A stretch of 64,000 bases of DNA from positions 95,111,804-95,175,803 of the forward strand of contig OX457025.1 in NCBI GenBank assembly GCA_949752745.1, written 5' to 3'. Position numbers and translations under genes: made by a program. Positions 11,604-22,339 of the stretch are shown here, one piece after another (positions within the stretch are counted from its first letter, which is position 1; each line of letters opens with the position of its first letter). This stretch comes from Protula sp. h YS-2021. Taxonomy: Eukaryota; Annelida; Polychaeta; Sabellida; Serpulidae. The notes below the pieces were generated by a model. The model saw only the letters and a list, made by a program, of their open reading frames with translations, was not told the origin of the DNA and did no database searches.

Positions 11604-11722
11604 CCATTAAAAGTGGAGATAAGCAAATTCGAAGCTTTTGGGAAGTAAAACTAACGTTTTATTTCGTAAAACGAGCATTTACGAGTAAAAGCGAAATTCG
11701 CGTTCTCCACTTTCAACCTAAT
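11604..11722 (+). repeat. Internal complementary region of element B
   Basis: It reads CCATTAAAAGTGGAGATAAGC ending in GAAGTAAAA, then CTAACG, then TTTTATTTCGTAAAACGAGC. The first half is the complement of the extreme left end of the element and the second half the complement of the right-end outer sequence. DIRS-1 elements use such a region to join their ends into a circle. Confidence 0.75.
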
Positions 11723-11799
11723 TCCCCCATCCCATCCATCCTCAACTAGCCTGGGAAAATTTGTAACGCGGTTGAGACTAAAGGCCTATATATGGCCTA

Positions 11800-11975
11800 T
11801 GTATACAAAGACTAGCAGACGATGTCGCAGTCATTCTGATTGGTCGATGAACAGATGGTAGGATAGGTGCTTTCGAACTGCAACACAAAAGGTTCTTTTT
11901 CTGGTGTTGCGTGGTAAATATAACCGGAAGGGAATCCATTAAAAGTTTGAGAACGCGAATTACGCCTAGTATACG
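11800..11975 (+). repeat. Right inverted terminal repeat of element B
   Basis: Inverse copy of the left end: TGATTGGTCGATG, GGATAGGTGCTTTCGA, TTGCGTGGTAAATATAAC, CATTAAAAGTTTGAGAACG. The outer few tens of bases (from about 11960) diverge from the end seen in C, so the exact terminus is uncertain. Confidence 0.7.
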
Positions 11976-12380
11976 TTAGTATACAATACTGCAAGTTTAG
12001 TGACAGTTTGATTATCGATAATATCCCACTTTATTCTTTCATTAGCCTGTTTCTATTTATTTATTGTTACCTTACGATGTTTGTTTTTCTCTAATGCCTG
12101 CATTCATTGGAATACAGTTATCCTAAAAGAGTTTTGAATCCAACGTACAATGTAATTGCACGAGTTGGTGGTTTGGCATAGCTGTTTAGAGCGTTGATCT
12201 AGCAATACCAAGGTCCTGGTTATTGTCAGAGCTTGGATTCATGGAGCTCACAGCAATGGGTTTATTTATCGTAGGATTCAGCCATGAGTAAAGACTAACT
12301 CACTTGGCTAAAGCCTTATCATATAATTTCGCTTTATTGATTATTGATTATTATTTTTCTGTAATCTTACCGCTGTATAA
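11976..12380. other. Presumed intron or upstream region of GTPase gene
   Basis: No gene. The last 60 bases are T-rich (TTATTTTTCTG) and end in TTACAG at 12384-12389, which has the form of a 3' splice site. Confidence 0.45.
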
Positions 12381-15300
12381 ATGTTACAGGTGGCGAATAA
12401 TTCTGGAGGCGGCAATGAAGTTTTGACCCTTTCCCCAGGTGTTTCTGTAGAATTTCGCATCAGCAAAGCGACAGAACAGTGTTACGTATTCTTGAAGCCT
12501 TCTGTTGACAACTTACAAATGGCAACTGACGCCGTCTTTACCCTCGAGCTTGTCTCTAATTCCATAAAAGCAGAAAAGGTGTGCGAATTCAGCGCAGAGG
12601 ACCTTGCTGAAAGTTACAGTTACTATTTATACGAGGATGGACAAGGGGAAGAAACATCCAGTGGCTTTTGCGTTATGTCATCCAAAGATCTCGAATTCAG
12701 TCACATAGTTATAAGAAATGATGGCGGCAATTCTAGTAGCCTTGCTGCTTTGGGTATCAGTCGCGAACAGGATCCGCGCGAGAAAGAGTTCAAATTGTCT
12801 GATGCAGGAATGAACAGAATTCTTGCGAGTGAACGCTTTTCGAACAAAAGCGTTTCCATTGTTACCATTCTTGGGAAGCGGGGTACGGGAAAGTCGACGA
12901 TTGCTTCACTGTTGACAGGCGTACCAGACTTATTCTTGACCGGGACACGCTCCACGGGAACAACTACAAAGGGCATTGACATTTCCCCATTGTACAGGAG
13001 CAATAACTATGAAAAAACTATGCGAGAAAACCTACAACGACGCGGACGGTCTGTGTCGGATGTTGGTATGGGCGTGGCCTCTAATAATGATTGGCAGGTC
13101 ATGTACTTTCTTGACACTGAGGGAATGGGGGTGTATGGGTCCGAGCAGGATTTACTTATGCTGGTTCCTTTGGCAATATTATCTAAAACTCTCATTTGGG
13201 TTGCAAGTGACAATATACGAAAAGATGATATATTGGATGATCTTGCAATTTTTGTCGATGCTGTTTCAAAAGTTCACAACACTGATAATGGTAAATTTGT
13301 TTTTAATTCTTTAATTTTTGTGCTAAACAAAATGCAGGGGAACGAATCAGATGAAGAACTGTACAATGAGCTGTTCGCGAGAGAATCGAAGGGCTATGGT
13401 CACAGAGGTAGGAATGCAAAACGTGCAAAACTCAAAGAATGTTTTCAAGAAATCGAAGTGGTGGGTCTCCCCTTTTTACGTTTGAACCCATTTCCCAAAC
13501 TTTTAAACTATACCCATATGACTGGACCAAACGAGAGGTTTAGAACTGGACTGCAAAAAATGGTAAAACTAGTTCTAAGCTCTAGTAAATCGCCAAAATA
13601 TCTCGATACTCTTGAAGTTACCGGAAGTTCTCTCTTTTCATTACTTTTAAACACGATTGAAGTCAGTAACACCGGTAATGTTCACATTTCGAACGTTGTG
13701 CTGCGAACACGCTTGACGTCAAGGGTACAGGAACGAATCAGTAACCTAAACAGCGCCGTTTCCTTAGCACTCGCGGATGACGTTAACTTTGTGGGAAAGT
13801 GTTATGCAGCTTTTGATGTATTTAAGAAAGAGATGCGCCAAGAAAAGCAAGATATCCCAGCTGTTTTACACAGTTTTTTAAACAAACTCACCAAAACTGC
13901 CATTTCGAAGATACGAGATATATTTCAAATTTATTTCAAAAGTTATATAGATGGGCTTTTGGATGTAACTCCTTATCCAACAGAAGAAGATTGCGAGGCG
14001 TTACACTTTGACACCATGAGATGCTATTACAGCCAAGTCGATGGTTCCTTCACACAAGTTATTGATCACCTATTGAACTTCCGCGACCCCACTTTTACCG
14101 ATCTTGCTCAGTATCTGCAAGGCGACAGATTCAGCGGTATTGGGCAACCAATCAGCCTTGATGTCTGTGGTGACGTAAGACGTGACGTAGTAGCAGAAAT
14201 GGGCACATGCGCGAACCGCGCTTTTGTAAGCTCCGTGAAGTTATATAATGAAGGCAACCCAGCTGCATTGGCCAGTATTGACGATAGCATGAGTGGCTGC
14301 GGGGAAAACGAATCCCTCGCGGTTGATATACTCTATAACCCCGATCTACGTAAGTGCCAAAGTCATTTTTATTTGATAGATCTGCTCAAAGTAAGTTTAA
14401 TCAGCAATATCAATGCATTTAATGAGGCCCAGGATTATGCAGATAATTATCTTACAATGCAAAATGACTTCAGGAGCACAAAATTTTCCAGCTTCGATAA
14501 ACAATTAGAAACCAATGAGCGATTGAATTGGTACAGGCAATACTGTGATCTCTCATCGATCCTGGAAAGCTCTGAACTGGATCAAAAAGAAGCGCAGATA
14601 AATTGTTGGTTTGCTGAATTTGCCGGCAATCGTCAACTCACAACAAAAGCGAAAACACTGCAACTTTCCATACATACGTTGGTTATCAAATATGATGTCA
14701 AGTTGTCGTTTACTAAGCCTGGCACTCCCGCAAAGGCACCTACTCAAAGGAGAAGAGGTTATTACACCGGAAAGGATGCCAGCGATGGCACACGCGGGAC
14801 TGCTGGGAAGAAGGGGGGTGACTTCCTGTTGACAGCAACAGAAGTGACCGGAAGTGGAAAATTGAAAGTGAATTCACCAGGAGGGGATGGCGGTGATGGT
14901 GGTGACGGGCAGGACGGCTTAGACGGGATAGATGGGTCACACGGAGATCCTAGGCGAACCGTAGCAGACTACGAGGCACTTTGGATCTACCCCTATTGCG
15001 GTAGCGGTAGCGCACCGAAATGTGAGTGCCATAACATCTACTGTAAGGAAAGCAAAGGTCTTTTAGCGTTACAGATCGTTGGCACCATTATGACTGCGGG
15101 TATAAGCACTGCCCTCAATAGAATAGACTGCTGTCAAGTGAGCTTTAAATGGACTCACAGTGAAACGTTTGAAGGAAGCCCAGGAGAGCTTGGGTCAAGA
15201 GGTGAAAAGGGTGGAAGTGGTGGTGCTGGTGGTAATGGCGGAAACACAGGCGTTGTCACATTTCTGGTTCCTTCAAATGAACGGCATCGCTTTGCTAGTG

Positions 15301-17417
15301 TATCTGAACCTGGAAGGGGAGGAGCAGGAGGGTTGCCTGGTAGCGGGGGACATAGCGGTAGGCAAGGTAAGCAAGGGGCGTCCTTGTCATGCTCATACAG
15401 GATTCATTATTATGGTGAACGTGGTCATTTTAAAATTGACAGAAAGAAATCGACGCGTCACTGTCGTTCTATTACTTACTCACAACCTCAGCATCGAAAC
15501 AAAGCGAGAGACGGGTGGCGGGGCCAGTCGGGTAGGAATGGTCAGCGAGATGGCAGCGGCAATCTTTCTGTAGAGCCCACCAATTACCTGCATATGGTTT
15601 CACTTCTACGAGAAAACAAACGTCATGCTTTAGTTCCAAAAGAAAATCAGGCACACTCTAACATGCTCACTTTCCTCGAACTAGAATCCCACATACACTA
15701 CAAGCGGGACTGCAGAAGATTAATTGATGTTATCAATGGTGACCTCGAAGCAGTAGAAAATATTGAAAATCTCTTTAACGGAGAAATTGACAATCCAGCT
15801 TTGGACTTAGAATCCAATGTCCAATCTTTGGAGGACACTGTGAATAGATTAGGAGAAGAAATAGACCAATCGAATCGTGAGAAACAGATAACGGAACAAA
15901 CGATACAGAATCTACAAGTTTCAATACAGCAAATGGATTGGGAGCTTGAACAGATATCATATGATATACTCACTGAAGCAAAAGCTCAAATAACAAGGGA
16001 ATACGAAGAGACTTTAAGCGAAATTGAAAAAGAAGAAAGAGAAATTAAATTGAAGCTGACTTTAATGGGAATAAAATCTATGCTGGCAAGTTTTAATGCT
16101 GTAAATTCTCCAATGACCGCAGTTAACCAATTATGGGAATATTCACTAACAGCATATGAGCTGGGCAATAAACTAGAACGACTTAATCAAGAAAAAGTAC
16201 AGGCACATTTAGACAAGCTACAGGCATTGTCCAACCAGGAGCAAGGCATAGAACTGGTGAATAGCATCATTACTCACACGGCCTGGACTGAAGACGTCAC
16301 GCGGATGGCAGATAGCAGTTTGTCCTCAGATCTGAGCGACTTCACTCGTCGTGTGGTGCGCACTTTTGACGCGGCAATGCAGTACGAACAGAAGGTTTAC
16401 GGTAGCGGAAGTGCCTACATCGATATCACCATGGCTGCATTAAAATTAAAGGAAGTGATGATGGAAACGGAAGAAGCATTGTTGAATATAATACCTGTTC
16501 TTTCAAAGAGCAGATATCGGCTTAAAGTGAAGCATATGCTTGATTACGCAAAAGCTAGCCTAGATCTCACTCTACGGCGTTATAAAATAGAACGAGAGGT
16601 GAAGGAAATTAACAATGATATCAGCACGTTACAGGCGCAGATAGGGGCCACAAGATCTGCCGAGGCTGACAGGCAAAATGCAGGGATGCAGCGTGCCACA
16701 GATATATGGACAAACTTGGGCACTGAACTTATTGAAGCTAAAACGAGACTGGTGAAAAAACTCCTCTCATTCAATGCAGTGATATCTTACATAGAAAATA
16801 CGCATTGCAGCTTCCCATTGACTCTGAATCCATTTGAAGATGCCGCCACTCTTAGAGATGGGTTTGAAGGGATGGAAATAAGGTTGTCAAAGCTCAGGAG
16901 TACAACGCCTCATGAAATCACTCGCAAAATTGTTTTAGATATCCTCCAGTATCCAGACGTGTTCTATTCTCTTGAAAGAGGAAATAAAACTACATTTTCG
17001 ATATCTAACTTTTTCAGTGTAGAGAGGCACCAGTACTGGGTAGAAAGTGCCAAAGTTGTTCTTGTCAATGTGACGTCACGACAGAGAAAAATATTCTCTC
17101 GGCTCACACACCCGGGCTACACTTTATACCAAAATCCTTACAACTCGATTGGTGGTGTAATTTTACCGGAAGTACACTTTGAATCGCTTTATGAATATCA
17201 CACCGGTTCTGATGGCTACAGTCCCGTTCAGTGGCACGTGAAACCAAACCCTTACTATGAAGAACATGACTGGCTTAAGCACAACGTTCACACTCTGTGG
17301 CAGTTACAAGTTCCACTGGATTTCACTGTCGCTGGGATCAGCAGTAATAGGGAATTAGACTGGTCCGGAAGTACCAGCATTGAGATCCTTTTCAAACTTT
17401 CTTATTACAAAAACTAA
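12381..17417 (+). CDS. GB1/GBP-like large GTPase with collagen-like Gly-X-Y blocks
   Basis: An uninterrupted 1,678-codon frame. The G domain has Walker A GKRGTGKS (165-172), a Thr-rich switch I (TGTTTKG, about 192-198), DTEG (245-248) and NKMQ (316-319) in the G4 position. DTEG preceded by hydrophobic residues and followed by LAILSKTLIWVA is typical of the GB1/RHD3 family (GBPs, atlastins), which hydrolyse GTP and oligomerise, often on membranes. A helical region follows. Between about 800 and 1060 lie Gly-X-Y blocks (834-857, 935-958, 978-1001 and shorter ones) around a Cys-rich segment with a hydrophobic helix (893-911). Coiled coils (about 1115-1235 and 1370-1465) and an aromatic-rich C-terminus complete it. 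No signal peptide is visible. ATG at 12381 has a weak context and overlaps a likely splice acceptor (12389), with TAA directly upstream, so the true start may be in an upstream exon. Cellular role unknown; an immune role as for GBPs is speculation. Confidence 0.85.
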   Translation: MLQVANNSGGGNEVLTLSPGVSVEFRISKATEQCYVFLKPSVDNLQMATDAVFTLELVSNSIKAEKVCEFSAEDLAESYSYYLYEDGQGEETSSGFCVMSSKDLEFSHIVIRNDGGNSSSLAALGISREQDPREKEFKLSDAGMNRILASERFSNKSVSIVTILGKRGTGKSTIASLLTGVPDLFLTGTRSTGTTTKGIDISPLYRSNNYEKTMRENLQRRGRSVSDVGMGVASNNDWQVMYFLDTEGMGVYGSEQDLLMLVPLAILSKTLIWVASDNIRKDDILDDLAIFVDAVSKVHNTDNGKFVFNSLIFVLNKMQGNESDEELYNELFARESKGYGHRGRNAKRAKLKECFQEIEVVGLPFLRLNPFPKLLNYTHMTGPNERFRTGLQKMVKLVLSSSKSPKYLDTLEVTGSSLFSLLLNTIEVSNTGNVHISNVVLRTRLTSRVQERISNLNSAVSLALADDVNFVGKCYAAFDVFKKEMRQEKQDIPAVLHSFLNKLTKTAISKIRDIFQIYFKSYIDGLLDVTPYPTEEDCEALHFDTMRCYYSQVDGSFTQVIDHLLNFRDPTFTDLAQYLQGDRFSGIGQPISLDVCGDVRRDVVAEMGTCANRAFVSSVKLYNEGNPAALASIDDSMSGCGENESLAVDILYNPDLRKCQSHFYLIDLLKVSLISNINAFNEAQDYADNYLTMQNDFRSTKFSSFDKQLETNERLNWYRQYCDLSSILESSELDQKEAQINCWFAEFAGNRQLTTKAKTLQLSIHTLVIKYDVKLSFTKPGTPAKAPTQRRRGYYTGKDASDGTRGTAGKKGGDFLLTATEVTGSGKLKVNSPGGDGGDGGDGQDGLDGIDGSHGDPRRTVADYEALWIYPYCGSGSAPKCECHNIYCKESKGLLALQIVGTIMTAGISTALNRIDCCQVSFKWTHSETFEGSPGELGSRGEKGGSGGAGGNGGNTGVVTFLVPSNERHRFASVSEPGRGGAGGLPGSGGHSGRQGKQGASLSCSYRIHYYGERGHFKIDRKKSTRHCRSITYSQPQHRNKARDGWRGQSGRNGQRDGSGNLSVEPTNYLHMVSLLRENKRHALVPKENQAHSNMLTFLELESHIHYKRDCRRLIDVINGDLEAVENIENLFNGEIDNPALDLESNVQSLEDTVNRLGEEIDQSNREKQITEQTIQNLQVSIQQMDWELEQISYDILTEAKAQITREYEETLSEIEKEEREIKLKLTLMGIKSMLASFNAVNSPMTAVNQLWEYSLTAYELGNKLERLNQEKVQAHLDKLQALSNQEQGIELVNSIITHTAWTEDVTRMADSSLSSDLSDFTRRVVRTFDAAMQYEQKVYGSGSAYIDITMAALKLKEVMMETEEALLNIIPVLSKSRYRLKVKHMLDYAKASLDLTLRRYKIEREVKEINNDISTLQAQIGATRSAEADRQNAGMQRATDIWTNLGTELIEAKTRLVKKLLSFNAVISYIENTHCSFPLTLNPFEDAATLRDGFEGMEIRLSKLRSTTPHEITRKIVLDILQYPDVFYSLERGNKTTFSISNFFSVERHQYWVESAKVVLVNVTSRQRKIFSRLTHPGYTLYQNPYNSIGGVILPEVHFESLYEYHTGSDGYSPVQWHVKPNPYYEEHDWLKHNVHTLWQLQVPLDFTVAGISSNRELDWSGSTSIEILFKLSYYKN
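12384..12389 (+). promoter_or_regulatory. Candidate 3' splice site of GTPase exon
   Basis: TTACAG follows a T-rich tract and lies inside the first codons of the open frame; codon GTG at 12390 would open the exon in phase 0. If used, the protein continues upstream from another exon not recognised in this window. Confidence 0.45.
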
Positions 17418-17633
17418 ATATCATTAAATCTTTGGAGAAAAATATAACGAAAAGCAGGACTCCAAAGTGCTTGTAAAAATGATTTCCAAGAACACTTTAT
17501 GTTTGCATGCATCAACTTATGATTTTAGTTTTTTATAATATCAAAGACGAAATTAGGATCATAGATTGGGAATACTTCCCTGAGAAACCCTGCAGCACGG
17601 GTCTAAGGTCTATTTGAAGAGGATTCACCGTTT

Positions 17634-17639
17634 AATAAA
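17634..17639 (+). terminator. Poly(A) signal of GTPase gene
   Basis: The first canonical AATAAA downstream of the stop codon, 217 bases after it. It gives a plausible 3' UTR of about 240 bases. Confidence 0.6.
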
Positions 17640-19320
17640 ATTCACGTAGTTGTACAATTTGGAGTGGATTCTTATCCTCGCCAAACTCTTACGTTTTTTA
17701 TATTTAAAAAAAGTTTTCCTTTGATTAACAGACTCTACATTGTACAGAGATGCTAAAAAAGACAAAGCAGCTGGCGTTCGAAAATACAGGCGAAGCTAAT
17801 CCGTATGCGTTACTGCAATCATGCGTGACTACAAAAGCCCATGCGTGACGACGACCACAAAACTAGACAGACACTTTCATTTGAGAAATATGAACACAAT
17901 CTTTGCTTTCCCACTTTTTTCGGATGCGGGAGGCAGGGCTGAGTAAAAACCCTTCCCTCTTTTTAAACAAAACTGGCACTCCGCTTAGCCCGTGACTGAC
18001 CTCAGAATCACCCTTTCTCAATATATCTTTTTGTTACAAAGTGTATTTTTCAGTTTATAAAAATGTCTTGCTTATCAACTTCTTTCCCTCTCTTTAACGG
18101 GTGCTGATATGTGCGATTAAGCATAACTTCAACGTTCCCTTCGCCCCTGAGCGGCCGCGTACCAGTTCACAGCAACTCCCTGATGAAAGTTTTTAAAGTA
18201 GTTTGTTTTACGTATTATTCTGGTATTGGAAGCATCCAAAAATATGTATAGCTTTTATATTTGAAGTCAGTATTTTTTATAAAAGTATGTATGTATCTAT
18301 GTAGCGTAACAATAGTATAAAACATACATACATTGCCTGATCAAAAGTTAAGTATTTGATTTCAATTCTGATTTTCAACGAAATGTTAAACGGTAAAAAT
18401 CAATCAGATTTTGAAGGTATTTTTTTTCTCTTTCAGTTATAATATACAAAAATGCTTGATCAAGAAATAAAACCTTGTAATGAAATCCCTTAAATTCCCT
18501 GCATTTGTATAAAACACCAGAAAGTATTCTCAATACCAGGCTAGTGTTTTTTTCTCTTATAACGGAAGTTAATTGGAACAGGAATTAAGAAAGTGATCTT
18601 ATTTTCGAGATGATCTGTTTCCGGTGCGAATTTAGCCTTGCATTCTGTTGTATGTATCTTGTTACAGCGTTCAGAAATAGCTTGTAAAAAGTAATCTTTA
18701 GGAAGCACCTATCAAATTTCTTGTGCCATATGCTTAATTTTAAGTTCAAAGCTTTCAAAATCCCTCTACATATTTTTTTTAACTTCGTGAATAGTGTCAT
18801 GGTATGTTTATTCTTCTGTAGTACAATATATTTTGTATTTTTGTGCATTAAAATGCACGTCGATTTGGACTGCTGGTTAAAATGGTGTGCTTCAGGTTGC
18901 CCTAACAGACCCTGTGCCTCGCTGTAGTTCTCTGCGTGCTACACTCTTGTAATTTTGAAAACGCTCACATGTATTTGTGTAATCATATACTGATTAGAAA
19001 CTCTGCTGTCTTGTATTTTGGCCATTGTTGAATGTTAAATTCGATATCAAGAAGTGGCAGTTTAACATTTGTTGTCATTGATCATTGTAATCATTGTTAA
19101 CATCACAGAAAGCGGTCCCGAAAGTTGGGCATTTTTATTTTACTTTTTTTTTTTACTCCAAACGGTTTTCTATTGACTCTCATCGACCAGAGCTTAAAAA
19201 TGTTATCATTGCTTGGAACTGAATATAATATCTTGTTAAAGATAGAATCGAAATGGGAATTAATTGGGAATACTGTACATTAAAGAGGCTTATCTGGAGT
19301 TCAGCGATAACAAGATGTAA
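17640..19320. other. Gene-free AT-rich stretch
   Basis: AT-rich sequence with short unsupported frames only. I see no repeat family shared with the rest of the window and no RNA gene. Confidence 0.45.
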
Positions 19321-19324
19321 ATGA

Positions 19325-19539
19325 ACACTTTCCTCTCTCCCTCTCCCCCTCTCTCTTCCTCTCCCTCTCCCTCCCCTCTCTCTTCCTTTCTCTATCCCTC
19401 CCATCTCCCTCTCCCCCTCTCTCTCCCCCTCTCCTTCTCTCTTCCTCTCCCTCCCCCCTCTCTGTCTCTCCCCTCCCCTCCTCTTTCTCTCTCTCTTTCT
19501 CTTTCTCTATCCCTCCCCATCTCCCTCACTCTCTCTCTC

Positions 19540-19580
<41 letters not shown>

Positions 19581-19788
19581 GTCTCTCCCCCATTTCTCTC
19601 TCTTTCTCCTGTCTCTTCTCTATCTCTCTCCCTCTTTCTCCTTCCCCCTCCTCTCTTTCTTCTTTTCCTCCCCACCACTCTTTCTCTCTCTCTCTCCCTC
19701 CCTTTCATTTTTCCTCTCCCTCTCCCTCTCCCCTCTGTCTCCCCTTCCCCTCTTTCTCCCTCTCTCTTGCCCTCCCCATTTCCCTCTC

Positions 19789-19832
<44 letters not shown>

Positions 19833-19909
19833 CCTCTCTCTCTCTCTCTCATTCTCTCTCTCCTCCTCCTCCTCCTTCCTCTTTCCCCTCCCTCCTCTCC
19901 CTCCCCTCC

Positions 19910-19940
<31 letters not shown>

Positions 19941-20097
19941 ATTCTCTCTCTCTCCTCCTCCTCCTCCTCCCTCTTCCCCCTCCTCCTTCCTCTTCCCCCT
20001 CCCTCCCTCCACTCTCTCCCTCTCGCTCTCCCTCCTCCTCCTCCTCCTCCTCCCCTCCTCCTTCCTCTTCCCCCTCCCTCCCCTCCCTCCCCTCCAC

Positions 20098-20142
<45 letters not shown>

Positions 20143-20262
20143 CTCCTCCTCCTCCTCCTTCTTCCTCTTCCCCCTCCCCCTCCCTCCCCTCCCCTCCCTC
20201 TCTCCCTCTCCCTCTCTCACTCTCTCTCCCTCTCTCTCTCCCTCTCGTATATCTCAGCTTCC
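19325..20262 (+). repeat. Long pyrimidine tract, (CT)n with CCT blocks
   Basis: About 940 bases of almost pure C and T on the plus strand, with dinucleotide CT runs alternating with CTCCCC and CCTCCT blocks. Long Ser/Leu/Pro frames (plus) and Arg/Glu/Gly frames (minus) across it are by-products of the repeat. Such mirror-like homopurine/homopyrimidine tracts can adopt triplex (H-DNA) form, which is known chemistry, not shown here. Confidence 0.95.
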
Positions 20263-21005
20263 AGGCAAGTGTATTAGTGTGACCCACCTCTGAGACTAAA
20301 TAAAACTTTCAGGCCAGACATTATTGACTGGATTCGTGCACTGTGTGTAAATTATGTCAAGCTTAAGCAGAACTTCAAATTATGTGCATTCAGTGTGAAT
20401 ATTCTAATATGTGTGTCGGAGAAACATGAAATTCTATTGTGTTCACTACATAACAGAAGCCATTATCGAAATATTAAGAACTTTTTGCTACCTTTTAACT
20501 GTTTTTTTTTTGTTTTTCATTTGGAAGGGTATTACTTTATTTATAGTGTTGAAATATCACGAGAAAAAAGCCCTATATTTTTTACCGGTATTGTATTGTT
20601 ATTCCAGCTTCAGTAATGAAATCTGTATGCTGTGATGCATAATGGAACTCGATTGGATTTTTCCATGGGCATAATCGATGACACAAGATCGAGTATTTCT
20701 GTGAATAAACTAGTAACTACAATAAATATAAATAACTGCTTTATTCTTATGAAACACGAAATATTGCTTATTGAAAGTCAACACAATTCGCTTCTCATAA
20801 TCAAAGCTGTTTTTACAGGGTCACTGGAAAAGAGGGGCTGGGGGAGGGGCTGGGGATCTCTCTCATAGCTTAGCTAGCTTGACATGTGTTGCAGTACAGA
20901 CTCCCCTCCTTTATCCAGCAGCTAGCAAAATTTCCTGCTCGAGTAAAAAGTGTTGAATGACTGTTTCGAAATTAGCTTTTTCAGTAGGTGATCTGTTCTA
21001 ACTGA
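20263..21005. other. Gene-free stretch
   Basis: No supported gene. Short AT-rich frames only. Confidence 0.4.
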
Positions 21006-21095
21006 GGACTTAGAGAAATTTTGGACCAAGTAATAACCCCTCCCTCTCCCCCTCCCCCGTCAATGTGTGTGCTTGTGTGGAGGGGTGGGGGGGGG
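21006..21095 (+). repeat. Direct repeat flanking element C, left copy
   Basis: AGAAATTTTGGACCAAGTAA, a C-rich run and GTGCTTGTGTGGAGGGG occur here and again, diverged, at 28886-28975 on the far side of element C in the same orientation. Confidence 0.7.
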
Positions 21096-21135
21096 CGAAG
21101 GCAGCAACAGCAAGCCACGTGGTTTAAAAGCACGA

Positions 21136-21360
21136 TTTTACTTCGCAAAAGCTTAGATTTTGCTTATTTCCACTTTTAGATGGGTTTCCCTTTGATTACA
21201 TTTACCACACAATAGAAATAAACTTTTTCTCTCAGATAGAATGAACCCTATCCCGCCTTTCATCCAAACGACCAATGAAAATGCAGTAAGCACAAAGTGC
21301 TACGTCATCGAAGACATCAATCATTCCCTTTAAGTGTGGCGTTGTCAACTCACGTCATTC
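21136..21360 (+). repeat. Left inverted terminal repeat of element C
   Basis: From TTTTACTTCGC through CCACTTTTAGATGGG, AATAAACTTTTTCTC, ATCCCGCCTTTCATCC and AAAGTGCTACGTCATCGAAG. All but the outer 40-50 bases match the right end in inverse orientation almost base for base. Confidence 0.9.
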
Positions 21361-22339
21361 TGTGTGCTCCGCAGTTTTTTGGAAAAAAGGAACTAGTTCA
21401 AGGTGCGAATTTGCTTTTAAGGACTAATTTTGCTCATGTGGTAGTTTGGATAAAATTATCCCACGATCAAGCAAGGATTTTGGCATCTTGTACTTCGGTC
21501 AGGTAGTTGTTGAGTTTACACGTAACGGTGACACCTTATTCAGTCCCGGGAAGTGTGCCTCTCTTCTTCACCAAAAGTCTACAGGATCGAGTTTTACTTA
21601 CTGGTTTCCAGCACACATCGCGGTGGAGTTTTCGGAGTCTTTTCAGTCTGCTGTGCCTGCTTAGACTCCAAGCTTTACCTGGTGTCTGCTCCATCACTGA
21701 ATGGCCAGTCACGGTTCTAGCTGTCACTCCTTGGAACTGGTCAGACGTCTCTTGGCAGTTGGTGTACCTCAGTTCAGGCGACGAAAATGTTTTTTGACGT
21801 TTTATGGCGGTTTTTCTGGCGTTTTGGCTTTGAAGCCCATCTTGGGACCGCAGGGGGACCGTTGTGGCAACCCCTGTACCCCGGTACACCGATTCCATTT
21901 CAGCCTTTGTGCGATGGGATTGGGGACGTCGTGACGGTCAGTGGCCATTTCGGTCCCCAAGTTCCATCTTGGTCACAGTTTACCCAGACCAGGGACCGTT
22001 ATGGGCACTTGATTAAGTACTGAGGCCAATGTTTTGATTACCGGCCCGAGGCCCGTTCTGGTCACGGAATCGAGGCCCATTTCGGGATTATGGTACCGGG
22101 ACACCCTAATTGAGTCCATTGTGGCTTCTATCCTAAAAGCATTTCTTTCGGTCAGAAAAGGCAGAATTTGTGCTGTTGTAACCCGATAAAAGGAGAGGCG
22201 GATAACACCAGCAACGCTTGGTTAATATGTAAAGCTTGGAATAGTACATAATGTGTTGCTATGTATTTAACCGTACTTGCATAATTCTTTGGCAATTACT
22301 TATGGCTTCTTCTCTGCTTGTCTTTCTGCGCTCGCCTCC
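21361..22339 (+). other. Leader of element C
   Basis: No gene. It shares CTTGTACTTCGGTCAGGTAG, GAAGTGTGCCTC and GTGCCTGCTTAGACTCCAAG with the leaders of B (6785-6960) and, in inverse, D and A. The later half is rich in GGGACC / GGTACC words. Confidence 0.5.

Larger units (their letters stand above)
6419..11975 (+). mobile_element. DIRS-like retrotransposon B, RT-deleted copy
   Basis: The left end begins at TTTTACTTCGC (6419), and the right end is an inverted copy of the left terminal repeat (about 11800-11960; shared words include CTAGCAGACGA / TCTGATTGGTCGATG in inverse orientation). Inside lie a leader (6780-7440), gag (about 7460-9260), an abrupt join to RNase H at about 9262, linker and tyrosine-recombinase remnants (9280-10610), a 3' trailer and an internal complementary region (11604-11722). 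The RT domain is absent and the middle of the recombinase is also missing at about 10311. It is therefore a non-autonomous, decayed copy of the same family as C. Confidence 0.85.

Noticed and set aside
12701..17000. Short antisense and shifted frames inside the GTPase exon
   Set aside because: They are shadows of the 1,678-codon frame, which carries the G-domain motifs.
18585..18927. Overlapping small frames on both strands
   Set aside because: AT-rich, no motif, weak start contexts, no poly(A) or splice support.
19321..20287. Long Ser/Leu/Pro frame (318 codons, plus) and Arg/Glu/Gly frame (253 codons, minus)
   Set aside because: They are translations of a C/T microsatellite with no stop codons by composition; no coding signal.
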